This document shows positions 25,904 through 33,625 of a stretch of 64,000 nucleotides of DNA, in pieces; positions within the stretch are counted from its first letter, which is position 1; the number at the start of each line of letters is the position of its first letter. Both the position numbers and the translations under genes were made by a program. The stretch comes from JAILLW01 sp045640525. GTDB taxonomy: Bacteria; Bacillota; Clostridia; Lachnospirales; Lachnospiraceae. The notes below the pieces were generated by a model. It worked only from the letters and a program-made list of their open reading frames with translations. It searched no databases and was not told where the DNA came from. The stretch is from the NCBI GenBank assembly GCA_045640525.1, contig JAZUFE010000027.1, positions 13,078-77,077 of the forward strand. Reading direction: 5' to 3'.

Positions 25904-26554
25904 ATGAGTGATAATAAGGCCTCTTCATACTTAATGCCGGGTGGCCCCGCCACAGGTGAGTACGAAGAAAAGAAATCCAAGTTCATAGCCAATCTTGCTG
26001 TTGCCACTACCGAAGAAGAAGCTGCTTCATTTATTGCATCCATCAAAAAAAAGTACTATGATGCCCGACATAACTGTACAGCATTTATTATTGGGAATGA
26101 TTCATCACTTACAAGATGTTCTGATGACGGAGAACCTTCCGGCACAGCCGGGAAACCTATGCTCGAGGTATTGCAAGGGAGCGGACTTACCAATGTTGTT
26201 GCTGTTGTGACAAGATATTTCGGCGGCACATTGCTAGGAACCGGCGGGTTGGTACGTGCCTATACGGAAGCTGTCAAGAACGCTCTTGCCAATGCTCAAA
26301 TTGTATCCATGCAGCTTTGTTCCGATTTGGATGTGACCTGTGCTTATACGGATGTTAACAATTTACAGCATTACTATGGGAGCAATAACATAATGATACT
26401 CGGATGTGACTATGGCGAAAACGTTGTGTTTCATCTTCGGGTTGACAGTGCCCGCAGTGAAGAACTCCGCCTGGCTTTAACCCGCCTCACCAAGGGGCAG
26501 GCCAAGATAACCGACATCGGTACCGGCTTCTATCCTATGGAGATTAAAGTATGA
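25904..26554 (+). CDS. YigZ/IMPACT family protein
   Basis: 216 aa. The N-terminal UPF0029 domain (~1-120) carries KKKYYDARHNC, DDGEPSGTAGKPM, VVTRYFGGTLLGTGGL; the smaller C-terminal alpha/beta domain (DUF1949) covers ~140-210. The family is related to eukaryotic IMPACT, and its bacterial role is unsettled. The ATG at 25904 has no Shine-Dalgarno sequence and lies where the promoter predicts the mRNA start; the frame is open farther upstream, but that part crosses the mgtE promoter. It overlaps the next gene by ATGA. Confidence 0.9.
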   Translation: MSDNKASSYLMPGGPATGEYEEKKSKFIANLAVATTEEEAASFIASIKKKYYDARHNCTAFIIGNDSSLTRCSDDGEPSGTAGKPMLEVLQGSGLTNVVAVVTRYFGGTLLGTGGLVRAYTEAVKNALANAQIVSMQLCSDLDVTCAYTDVNNLQHYYGSNNIMILGCDYGENVVFHLRVDSARSEELRLALTRLTKGQAKITDIGTGFYPMEIKV

Positions 26555-27204
26555 AAAAATTTTATGGATTAAAAAATGATTATGTTTGTGTAGACAATTC
26601 AAGCTACGGCGGTTCGCAAACCTACTTCAGAAACATTGACGGATTATTCTGCAAGGGTAAAGATAAAGGTGGATGCGGAATTGTTGCCATGGGTGATACC
26701 ATGGCTTATCTTAGTAAAGATACACGTTTTGCCAACATTGATTCCTACTGCAGATACTTTAACAAAATCGTTCGAAAATCCTTATGGATTCCAAGCCGAA
26801 TCGGAATGTCTTTCCTTCATATTCACTTTGCTTCAAAGCATATGTTAAAAAGCTTCTCTTTACCATACACCTGCAGATGGTGTTTCAGTAAAAAGAAGCT
26901 CTATTCGCGCGTTAAAAATATGCTTGTTGACAATATCCCGGTCATTCTGTGTATTCCAAAGAATTTCAGCCGTTCCAAATCAAAAGAAATGTTGAATCTC
27001 TATGACAGTGACAGTAGACCCGCGACTCGAACTCACGGTCATTTCGTTGTCATTACCGGAATATGCGAGCTTAATCAAAAGCTCTTTTGGGAAATATCCT
27101 CTTGGGGCAAAAAGTACTACATCAGTATCGAAGAATACATTAACTATTCCAAACACCACATTGCAGGGTTACTTGGAAATATTCTTCTTATCAGCAAGCT
27201 GTAA
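26551..27204 (+). CDS. papain-like/C39-like putative cysteine peptidase or related protein
   Basis: 217 aa, no signal peptide or membrane span. A papain-type pattern can be read: KDKGGCGIVAMGDTMAYLS with a Cys near residue 43 in a helix-start position, HGHFVVITGI near residue 164 (candidate His), and EISSWGKKYYISIEEY, which resembles the W-G strand of papain and C39 enzymes. Between them lies a lysine/arginine-rich helical stretch. Translationally coupled to yigZ (ATGA overlap); convergent with the PBP gene, 5 nt apart. Function is inference from the pattern; no substrate is evident. Confidence 0.6.
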   Translation: MKKFYGLKNDYVCVDNSSYGGSQTYFRNIDGLFCKGKDKGGCGIVAMGDTMAYLSKDTRFANIDSYCRYFNKIVRKSLWIPSRIGMSFLHIHFASKHMLKSFSLPYTCRWCFSKKKLYSRVKNMLVDNIPVILCIPKNFSRSKSKEMLNLYDSDSRPATRTHGHFVVITGICELNQKLFWEISSWGKKYYISIEEYINYSKHHIAGLLGNILLISKL

Positions 27205-27209
27205 TTTCC

Positions 27210-29951
27210 CTATTCTGGCTGATTGGCCTGTTGAGCCGCAAGAGCCGCCTCATACTGGGCCAGTGCATCAGCCTGTTGTTGCTCGGCATTCTGCTGGTTC
27301 TGAATCATCTGAATTTCCATCTCAAGTCTTTGTTGAGCAATTATTTCTTCAATTCCGGGTTGCATCATGAATTCAGAAGTATGCATACAACGTTTGGTTG
27401 TATCCAAAATTTCACCTTCCGCATCTGTCGGAACTTCAGTACCCAGTGTAGCCAAATTACCTGCCGTTGCATCACCTGACATAAGTATTGTTTCGGGAAG
27501 AACCGTAATAACACCTTCCGTCTTGAACGGGCATGTATCACAGGCAGGACAGCCTTCATATCCGCATACAGCTCCGGAATAATGAACATCACACATTTCG
27601 GTAGGAACCGTTCCCTCCGCAAAATACTCCGTTTTCAAACAGCCATCGCAAATTCCCGGTATCGGAAGTTTACCCGATACAGAACAAACAGTAGCCGCCA
27701 CGATTCCGCTCGGCATAGGAAAACTTGCGGATGGCAAATCTTCATGTATCTTTGCCATGCAGGCACGCCATAATCTCTTGGCAAGATTTCGCTCTTCACC
27801 GGACCTTAACTTGGTATTATTATCATAACCTTCCCAAACCGAAGCCGTATAATAAGGCGTATATCCCGAGAACCATACGTCATTGTAATCGGAAGTGGTT
27901 CCCGTCTTACCGGCAATAGCAGTGCCACCGAAGTTAACCGCAGCACCGGTACCGGATGTAACTACATCCTGCATTGCCGATGTCAAAAGCCATGCTGTTG
28001 TGTCCTTGATTACCTGACGCGTTTGAGGAAGTGAATTATCCAAAACTATATTTCCGTCATGATCGACTACCTTAGTGTAAAGTCTGGGTTTGATATATGT
28101 TCCGCCATTGGCAATACATGCATATGCAGCATTCAATTCTTCATTGGTTACACCATATGTCAATCCGCCCAGAGCAAGAGCCTGCTGAATATCGGAATAT
28201 ACCCTTGTTTCGTCACCGTAGGTATGTTCCTCTCTGTCTACAACAGTCGTAAATCCGAAATTCTTTAAATAATCAAATCCAATCTGAGGAGTGATGTAAG
28301 TAAGCGTCTTAACCGCCAAAATATTCATTGAATCAATAATACCCTGACGAGTATTACTCAAACCTCTGTATCCTGAATACCAGTTGGTACACGGAATTCC
28401 GTTGGTATAAGTAAACGGTGCATCATTTATGGCAGTAGCCAACGTAGTAGCGCCTATATCCAAAGCGGGGGCATATGCCGCAACAATCTTAAATGTAGAA
28501 CCCGGCTGACGTTTGGCGGATGTTGCTCTGTTAAGTGTTCGGCTTCCCTCTTTGGTTCCTCGTCCTCCCACCATGGCAACTATATTACCCGTGCTCTGTT
28601 CCTCTACGGTTATAGATACCTGAGGCTGAGGAGACAAATTTACCTTTTCGTCAAACACTTCATCACCCGGGGCAAGTATCGCAGTCTTGTATTCCTCTAC
28701 CGCAGCATACAAATCATCCTGGGAATCAAAAATCATATCAAACGACTTGGACCTGTTTTCTCTGAAATATCTTCGGAACATCTCCGAACTGTGATTTTCA
28801 AAATCTCCGTTCGCCTTCTTAACCGTTAATGCATAAGAAAGAAGCCATCTGCAGTTACCTGCATAATTGTCCTCATTGGTGAATACTTCGTCACAGATTT
28901 TCTGAATATCCGGATCTTGTGTCGAATATATTTTCAGGCCGCCGCTGTACAAAAGCGTACACGCCTGAGTCTCGTTATATCCTGCCTGTTGCAGATCATA
29001 AAGTAAATCTTCCGTCAAAGCGTCAACAAAATATGAATTGATTAAAGACTCATCGGCATCTTCATTAACAACCTTAATTCTTGAATAAACGTCATCTGCC
29101 TTGGCCTGATCATATTCTGCCTGGGTAATGTAGCCTTGTTCAAGCATATTGCCCAACACCTTGTCACGTCTCTTGGCATTTTCATCCGGATGCGCTATGG
29201 GATTGTACTTGGTCGGATTCTGTGTAATACCGGCTATGACCGCACATTCGGAAAGTGACAATGTACTTACCGATTTATTAAAATATCTCATGGAAGCTGC
29301 CTGAACTCCCAAAGTGTTTTGGCCAAGGTTAATTGTGTTCATATAATTCAAAAGAACATCATCCTTTGACATGGACTTGGTCAGTTCAATTGCAAGATAC
29401 TGTTCCTGAATCTTACGCTTCATTCTCTCGGCAAAGCTGTTCTCCGAAGTCCATCCGGTAAACACATTGTTTTTCAACAACTGCTGTGTAATGGTAGATG
29501 CACCTTCCGAGAAATGGAAGCCGTTGGAAATGCCTACATATGCGGCACGAATAATACCTTTAATATCAATTCCGTTATGTTCATAGAATCTCTCATCCTC
29601 AATTGCCACGAAAGCATGAGCCAGATTCTCAGGTATCATATCCATCGTAACAGGAATACGGTTGGAATCCTGTGAAATCAGTTTGGCTATCTGATTACCT
29701 TCATTATCATATACAAAAGTGCTGAAGCCCGAAGGCGTTACATCAACATTCTCTATGCTCGGAGAAGTATCTATCACACCTTTAAAAATACCTATTCCGA
29801 GGCTCATTCCAACAGCACCCACGCCAATAAGCCCTACGAGTACCAAACATAACACGTAGAGCAAAATTTTCTTCATAAATTTGGGTGCTTTTGTCCTAAG
29901 GGCATGTTGCTTAGCCTTAATGCCTCTTCTGGAAAAATCACTTGCCATCAT
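27210..29951 (-). CDS. class A penicillin-binding protein (bifunctional transglycosylase/transpeptidase)
   Basis: 913 aa. Short cytoplasmic tail, one membrane span ~27-55, GT51 transglycosylase ~75-260 with catalytic E118 in EDERFYEHNG and GASTITQQLLKN, then transpeptidase ~440-730 with S485-TFK, S541-MN and K682-TG. A Cys-rich segment (~770-830, CDGC, CGYEGCPACDTC) follows, as in other clostridial PBP1 proteins, and a Gln/Ala-rich low-complexity tail ends the protein. It polymerises and cross-links peptidoglycan outside the membrane. GAGGAACA precedes the double ATG. Confidence 0.96.
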   Translation of the reverse strand: MMASDFSRRGIKAKQHALRTKAPKFMKKILLYVLCLVLVGLIGVGAVGMSLGIGIFKGVIDTSPSIENVDVTPSGFSTFVYDNEGNQIAKLISQDSNRIPVTMDMIPENLAHAFVAIEDERFYEHNGIDIKGIIRAAYVGISNGFHFSEGASTITQQLLKNNVFTGWTSENSFAERMKRKIQEQYLAIELTKSMSKDDVLLNYMNTINLGQNTLGVQAASMRYFNKSVSTLSLSECAVIAGITQNPTKYNPIAHPDENAKRRDKVLGNMLEQGYITQAEYDQAKADDVYSRIKVVNEDADESLINSYFVDALTEDLLYDLQQAGYNETQACTLLYSGGLKIYSTQDPDIQKICDEVFTNEDNYAGNCRWLLSYALTVKKANGDFENHSSEMFRRYFRENRSKSFDMIFDSQDDLYAAVEEYKTAILAPGDEVFDEKVNLSPQPQVSITVEEQSTGNIVAMVGGRGTKEGSRTLNRATSAKRQPGSTFKIVAAYAPALDIGATTLATAINDAPFTYTNGIPCTNWYSGYRGLSNTRQGIIDSMNILAVKTLTYITPQIGFDYLKNFGFTTVVDREEHTYGDETRVYSDIQQALALGGLTYGVTNEELNAAYACIANGGTYIKPRLYTKVVDHDGNIVLDNSLPQTRQVIKDTTAWLLTSAMQDVVTSGTGAAVNFGGTAIAGKTGTTSDYNDVWFSGYTPYYTASVWEGYDNNTKLRSGEERNLAKRLWRACMAKIHEDLPSASFPMPSGIVAATVCSVSGKLPIPGICDGCLKTEYFAEGTVPTEMCDVHYSGAVCGYEGCPACDTCPFKTEGVITVLPETILMSGDATAGNLATLGTEVPTDAEGEILDTTKRCMHTSEFMMQPGIEEIIAQQRLEMEIQMIQNQQNAEQQQADALAQYEAALAAQQANQPE

Positions 29952-29982
29952 TGTTCCTCAAAAATCAAGAAATTCACATTAT

Positions 29983-30008
29983 GCAAAAGACCCAAGTTTC
30001 CTTGGGTC
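29983..30008 (-). terminator. terminator after tRNA-Thr
   Basis: Perfect 8-bp stem GACCCAAG/CTTGGGTC (loop GAAA on the - strand; 29989-29996 with 30001-30008) and TTTTGC tail, 6 nt after the tRNA end. Confidence 0.9.
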
Positions 30009-30014
30009 CTTCTA

Positions 30015-30087
30015 AGCTCCCGACGGGAATCGGACCCGTGACCTCCGCACTACCAATGCGACGCTCTACCGACTGAGCCACGAGAGC
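30015..30087 (-). tRNA. tRNA-Thr (anticodon GGT)
   Basis: 73 nt including discriminator T, no encoded CCA. Seven-pair acceptor stem GCTCTCG/CGGGAGC (one T-G pair), D arm GCTC-AGTCGGTA-GAGC, anticodon arm TCGCA-TTGGTAG-TGCGG (anticodon GGT reading ACC/ACT), T arm ACGGG-TCCGATT-CCCGT. The T loop has C at position 55 where T (pseudouridine) is nearly universal; all stems are otherwise intact. Confidence 0.92.
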
Positions 30088-30113
30088 ATGTAGACTAATA
30101 ATCAACAAGCGAT

Positions 30114-30142
30114 AGTATATCACTTAACCAACATTAATTCAA
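30114..30142 (-). promoter_or_regulatory. promoter of tRNA-Thr
   Basis: TTGAAT (30142-30137), 17-nt spacer, TATACT (30119-30114) on the - strand, about 27 nt before the tRNA 5' end. Confidence 0.6.
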
Positions 30143-30150
30143 CTTATTTT

Positions 30151-30341
30151 GATGCCCCATAGGGAACCTGCACACGTTACCGAAACAGCCGGCTCGATTC
30201 AGGCTCTCCCACGGCACACGAAAGGGTCTGCTTAGTGCTGCTTTGTTCCCAACCTGACACGGTTCACAGTCTTTGTTGCGCAGGACCCAAATGTCATCAC
30301 TGCTTGCGTCGGGCAGCTATGCAGGCTCCCTACAGGGCATC
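30151..30341 (-). ncRNA. ffs: signal recognition particle RNA
   Basis: About 191 nt. The ends form a long helix (GATGCCCTGTAGGGAGCCTG with the complementary 3' end near 30151-30170). The central domain that binds Ffh is clear: GTCAGG-TTG-GGAA-CAA-AGCAGC around 30245, including the GGAA tetraloop. It is shorter than the ~270-nt B. subtilis form. No terminator follows before the tRNA-Thr. Exact ends are taken from the pairing and are approximate. Confidence 0.88.
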
Positions 30342-30348
30342 TTAAGGT

Positions 30349-30377
30349 ATACTAATTTAATATTCCTTTTTTGTCAA
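30349..30377 (-). promoter_or_regulatory. promoter of the SRP RNA
   Basis: Perfect TTGACA (30377-30372), 17-nt spacer, TAGTAT (30354-30349). The -35 box lies inside the last codons of sigH (stop at 30357), and the predicted start is at 30341-30342, matching the RNA 5' end. Confidence 0.75.
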
Positions 30378-30944
30378 CTGCCAAGCTCTTCTTAGTTTGG
30401 CTTTAGCCCTTTGTATGGCATTATCAGTTGATTTGGGAGACTTTCCGATTACCGCAGCAATCTGCGTATAATCCATACCGGTCAGCATCAGATTAAGCAC
30501 TTTACGTTCAAGCTCACTAAGTTCCGTATCAAATGATTCCTCCATGGAAAGAACTGCTTCCTTATCCAAAAACTCTTCCTCCGGATTGGAACCGCCTTCT
30601 TTATTAAAGTCATCCTCGTATATGGAAACATAGCTGTTGAGCGGCGCATGTTTCATTCTGCCTGCCCGTTCAATGGCCGAATACATTTGCCTTGAAACGC
30701 ATAAATCCGCAAATGTAATAAAACTGGCCACTTGAGAAGAATCATAATCTCTGATAGCCTTGTACAGTCCAATCATTCCCTCCTGAATCAAATCTTCACG
30801 ATCTGCTCCGAGAATGAACATACTCATGGCTTTCTTTCTGACAAGATTCTTATATTTATTCATCATAAAGTCGACAACGCCCTCATCTTTACCCTTCATC
30901 AGCTTGATGAGTTCTTCATCTGTCAATTCACTGTACTTATCCAT
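30357..30944 (-). CDS. sigH: RNA polymerase sigma-H factor (Spo0H family)
   Basis: 195 aa from the ATG at 30944, which overlaps the upstream stop (TGATG). Region 2 (GADREDLIQEGMIGLYKAI, SFITFADLCVSRQMYSAIE) and region 4 (LSELERKVLNLMLTGMDYTQIAAVIGK split across ~140-170) are complete. In Bacillus and clostridia sigma-H governs the transition to stationary phase and sporulation; whether this strain sporulates is not shown. It ends the gatC-to-sigH run; in B. subtilis rlmB, rae1/yacP and sigH are similarly adjacent. Confidence 0.93.
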   Translation of the reverse strand: MDKYSELTDEELIKLMKGKDEGVVDFMMNKYKNLVRKKAMSMFILGADREDLIQEGMIGLYKAIRDYDSSQVASFITFADLCVSRQMYSAIERAGRMKHAPLNSYVSIYEDDFNKEGGSNPEEEFLDKEAVLSMEESFDTELSELERKVLNLMLTGMDYTQIAAVIGKSPKSTDNAIQRAKAKLRRAWQLTKKEY

Positions 30945-32467
30945 CAATCTCTGGCATACACTTTCCGTTCACTTGAATCGGTCTCCGTATCCGGATTATC
31001 CGATTCTTTTGCATCATCATCCTCATCGCTTTCTTGCGAGGCTTCCGATTCATCATTTTCACTGTCAGCTTCAGAATCCGTAACGGCATCATCTTTTGAA
31101 GTATCCGAATCTTCACCGTCAATCGCGACTGTATCATCCTTCATTCTGATAATTTCCGCTGCTATATGCTTAGCCAGCAAATCATACCCTTCCTTATTGG
31201 GGTGAACGGAATCGGGAATATAATCTTCAACAATATCCGCATCGTGGCTGTCGAAGAAGTTGGAATTATAGTCATCAATAACCTGATACTCATACTCATC
31301 GGCAAGTTCTTTAAGGCAATCGATAATTACCGTCTGTGGCAACAGCTCGGGACGCTCTTTTCTAAGAACATCGTGCAACAGATTCGGAAGCGGTGTTACA
31401 ACTATTACCTCAGCCTCGGGATAATCTTCCTTAAGGCCTTTGAACAAATCATTTACGTCTCCGTACAAAGTTTTGGGTTCTCTGTCATCGATATTTCCGA
31501 CCATATCCTCATGCAAACAATAGCCGTCATTATAGCCTCCCATAACAATAATCAAATCCGTATCTTCGGGTATCTCATTATATCTGTCGCAAAATGCCTG
31601 ATCCCAATATCTTCCCAAAGATGAACCACCTATTCCGAGATTCGTCACAGATTCCGCATTAAGTATTTCTCCAAGACGTGTAGGATATGTATAATCCTGA
31701 TAATCCGGTTCATCATCCATATTCGATCCTGCCGTGACGCTGTCACCCAGACATGCTATCTTAATCGAACTGAAATCTATATTTGAACCATCTATTACTT
31801 CCTGATCCGAAGTTGCCCAAAGCGCCGTTTCTTCACAGGATGTTCTGAATTTTTGTCTGTACTTTAGAGTAAGCGTATTTCCGGAAAGCGTGTCAAGGCT
31901 GTTTCCCGAAAGAGTATTCTGACTCAGGGAATTATCCGACAGCGAATTCTCGCTCAACGAATTATCGGATAAGGAATTGTCCGAGAGAGAATTTTCGGAC
32001 AAACTATCATCCAAATCGTTTTGGCTTAAGCTAAAAGCATCATTTACTGCCTCAAATCCAAGATCCGCAACTCTTGAAACATTCTCGGCGGATGTTCCCG
32101 ATTCCCAATCTGCCTGAGCCCCGTCAATATCATTTTCCGACAATGTTTCATCTTGGTGCTCAATATCTTCTTCCGAATTGTCTGCCCAAGGATCTACCAA
32201 ATCCACTTCCTGCGCATCATCTTCCGAATTTTCGTCTTCAACATAAACTTTTTCACTTATGTATTCTTCTATTTCTTCTTTTGATAAGGATGCAATTTCA
32301 TCCCTAATCTGAGTGGTGGATTCATCCACTTCAAGAACTCTTGCCACCCTCTCTTCTTCCCATTCGGCATTCCTTCTTTGCTCAACCAGCTTATATGCGC
32401 CCAAACCCAAAACTGCGATTCCGGCCATTGCCATAATCACTAACAATACTTTAACTGACTTTTTCAT
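30944..32467 (-). CDS. membrane-anchored SGNH/GDSL hydrolase with Leu-Ser-x-Asn repeats
   Basis: 507 aa: signal-anchor ~4-24; acidic coiled region ~30-145; about eight copies of a five-residue unit LS[E/D/Q/G]NS between residues 151 and 198; SGNH domain ~233-440; acidic tail of ~65 residues. Block I ACLGDSVTAGS has the nucleophile S243, GGSSLG gives the Gly block, GGYNDGY the Asn block, and DSVHPNKEGY the Asp/His pair. Probably an extracellular esterase of unknown substrate. It overlaps rlmB by ATGA and sigH by one base. Confidence 0.85.
   Translation of the reverse strand: MKKSVKVLLVIMAMAGIAVLGLGAYKLVEQRRNAEWEEERVARVLEVDESTTQIRDEIASLSKEEIEEYISEKVYVEDENSEDDAQEVDLVDPWADNSEEDIEHQDETLSENDIDGAQADWESGTSAENVSRVADLGFEAVNDAFSLSQNDLDDSLSENSLSDNSLSDNSLSENSLSDNSLSQNTLSGNSLDTLSGNTLTLKYRQKFRTSCEETALWATSDQEVIDGSNIDFSSIKIACLGDSVTAGSNMDDEPDYQDYTYPTRLGEILNAESVTNLGIGGSSLGRYWDQAFCDRYNEIPEDTDLIIVMGGYNDGYCLHEDMVGNIDDREPKTLYGDVNDLFKGLKEDYPEAEVIVVTPLPNLLHDVLRKERPELLPQTVIIDCLKELADEYEYQVIDDYNSNFFDSHDADIVEDYIPDSVHPNKEGYDLLAKHIAAEIIRMKDDTVAIDGEDSDTSKDDAVTDSEADSENDESEASQESDEDDDAKESDNPDTETDSSERKVYARD
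31874..32017 (-). repeat. imperfect 15-nt tandem repeat encoding LSxNS
   Basis: About eight 15-bp units inside the SGNH gene encode LSENS/LSDNS-type pentapeptides. The protein repeat is more regular than the DNA because synonymous codons differ between units, so the peptide pattern itself seems selected. Confidence 0.85.
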
Positions 32468-33204
32468 TTCTTACACAATCTTTGACGCACAATCTCGTAT
32501 GCCAAAACCCCGGTGGCAACGGATGCATTCAAAGAATCAATATCTCCCTTCATCGGAATAGACGCCACCATATCGCATTTTTCTTTAACAAGGCGTCCAA
32601 CCCCGCTTCCCTCATTTCCTATTACAAGGCCTATTGAACCTGTAAGATTGAGGTCATACATTCTATCCCCATTCATGTCTGCACAGACAAACCACATACC
32701 TCTCTTTTTCAAATCTTCTATCGTCTGTGCAATATTTGTAACCTTGGCAACAGGGGTATAATTCAATGCACCCGCTGATGTTCTTGCGACTGTGGCTGTC
32801 AGTCCCACAGCTCTGTTTTTGGGTATAATAACCCCGTGAGCTCCCGCCAAATTCGCCGTTCTTATTATAGCCCCCAGATTGTGAGGGTCTTCTATATTAT
32901 CAAGAATGATGAAGAATGGATCCTCACCCTTTTCTTCGGCCAATTTGAACATATCGTCCACATCCGAATACTCATAAGCAGCAACAACTGCCACAACCCC
33001 TTGGTGCATGCCTGTCTCGGAAAGCTGATCAAGTCTTTCTTTATCAACATACTTAATCAAGGTGTCATGTTTTCTTGCTTCTCTTTTAATCGTCATTACC
33101 GGTCCATCCTGACATCCGTCAAGAATATAGAGCTTATCTATCTCTTTTCCCGCACGGAAAGCTTCGATAACCGGATTACGACCTTCAATAACCGTTTCAC
33201 TCAT
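32464..33204 (-). CDS. rlmB: 23S rRNA 2'-O-methyltransferase, RlmB/TrmH family
   Basis: 246 aa SPOUT methyltransferase, predicted to methylate G2251-equivalent in 23S rRNA. N-terminal substrate domain ~1-75 (VIEGRNPVIEAFRAG). C-terminal knotted domain with DNIEDPHNLGAIIRTA, GNEGSGV and SLNASVATGVLAYE. The ATG at 33204 overlaps the mrnC stop by 8 nt. Confidence 0.93.
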   Translation of the reverse strand: MSETVIEGRNPVIEAFRAGKEIDKLYILDGCQDGPVMTIKREARKHDTLIKYVDKERLDQLSETGMHQGVVAVVAAYEYSDVDDMFKLAEEKGEDPFFIILDNIEDPHNLGAIIRTANLAGAHGVIIPKNRAVGLTATVARTSAGALNYTPVAKVTNIAQTIEDLKKRGMWFVCADMNGDRMYDLNLTGSIGLVIGNEGSGVGRLVKEKCDMVASIPMKGDIDSLNASVATGVLAYEIVRQRLCKK

Positions 33205-33625
33205 TTTCAATACCCATCTTAATCAATTCAAGCATTCTTTCTGTTTGATGCGACAAATATAAATATCCCACCAAAGCCTCAAAGCCCGTAGCCATTAAAT
33301 ACTCTTTCTGAGTTGCATTCTTCGCCCCCGATGAGGGTTTGGAATTCTTTCCTCTTTTGTATATAGAAATCTCATCCTCGGACAAACTCGGCATCAGCTT
33401 TTGAATTATAGCCGACTGTGCCTTGGCACTTACAAATTTGGTTGTTTCTTTATGCAGCTTATTGTTCGAAGTATTTCCCTTGCCAACCGTATAGCTTCGA
33501 ATCACCAAATCATATATCGCATCACCGATATACGCAAGCGACAGCGGAGAATATGTCCTTATATCAACTGTCGGAAGTGACAGCATCTTTTGGATTTGCT
33601 CATATATATCTATGCTTTGTGCCAT
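33197..33625 (-). CDS. mrnC: Mini-ribonuclease III
   Basis: 142 aa RNase III catalytic domain without a dsRNA-binding domain. The signature LAYIGDAIYDLVIR is near residue 30. In B. subtilis it matures 23S rRNA, which fits its position next to rlmB. It overlaps cysS by 16 nt and rlmB by 8 nt. Confidence 0.94.
   Translation of the reverse strand: MAQSIDIYEQIQKMLSLPTVDIRTYSPLSLAYIGDAIYDLVIRSYTVGKGNTSNNKLHKETTKFVSAKAQSAIIQKLMPSLSEDEISIYKRGKNSKPSSGAKNATQKEYLMATGFEALVGYLYLSHQTERMLELIKMGIENE

Noticed and set aside
31874..32017. CRISPR-like array
   Set aside because: The regular 15-nt pattern is inside a coding frame, has no spacers, and encodes a peptide repeat.
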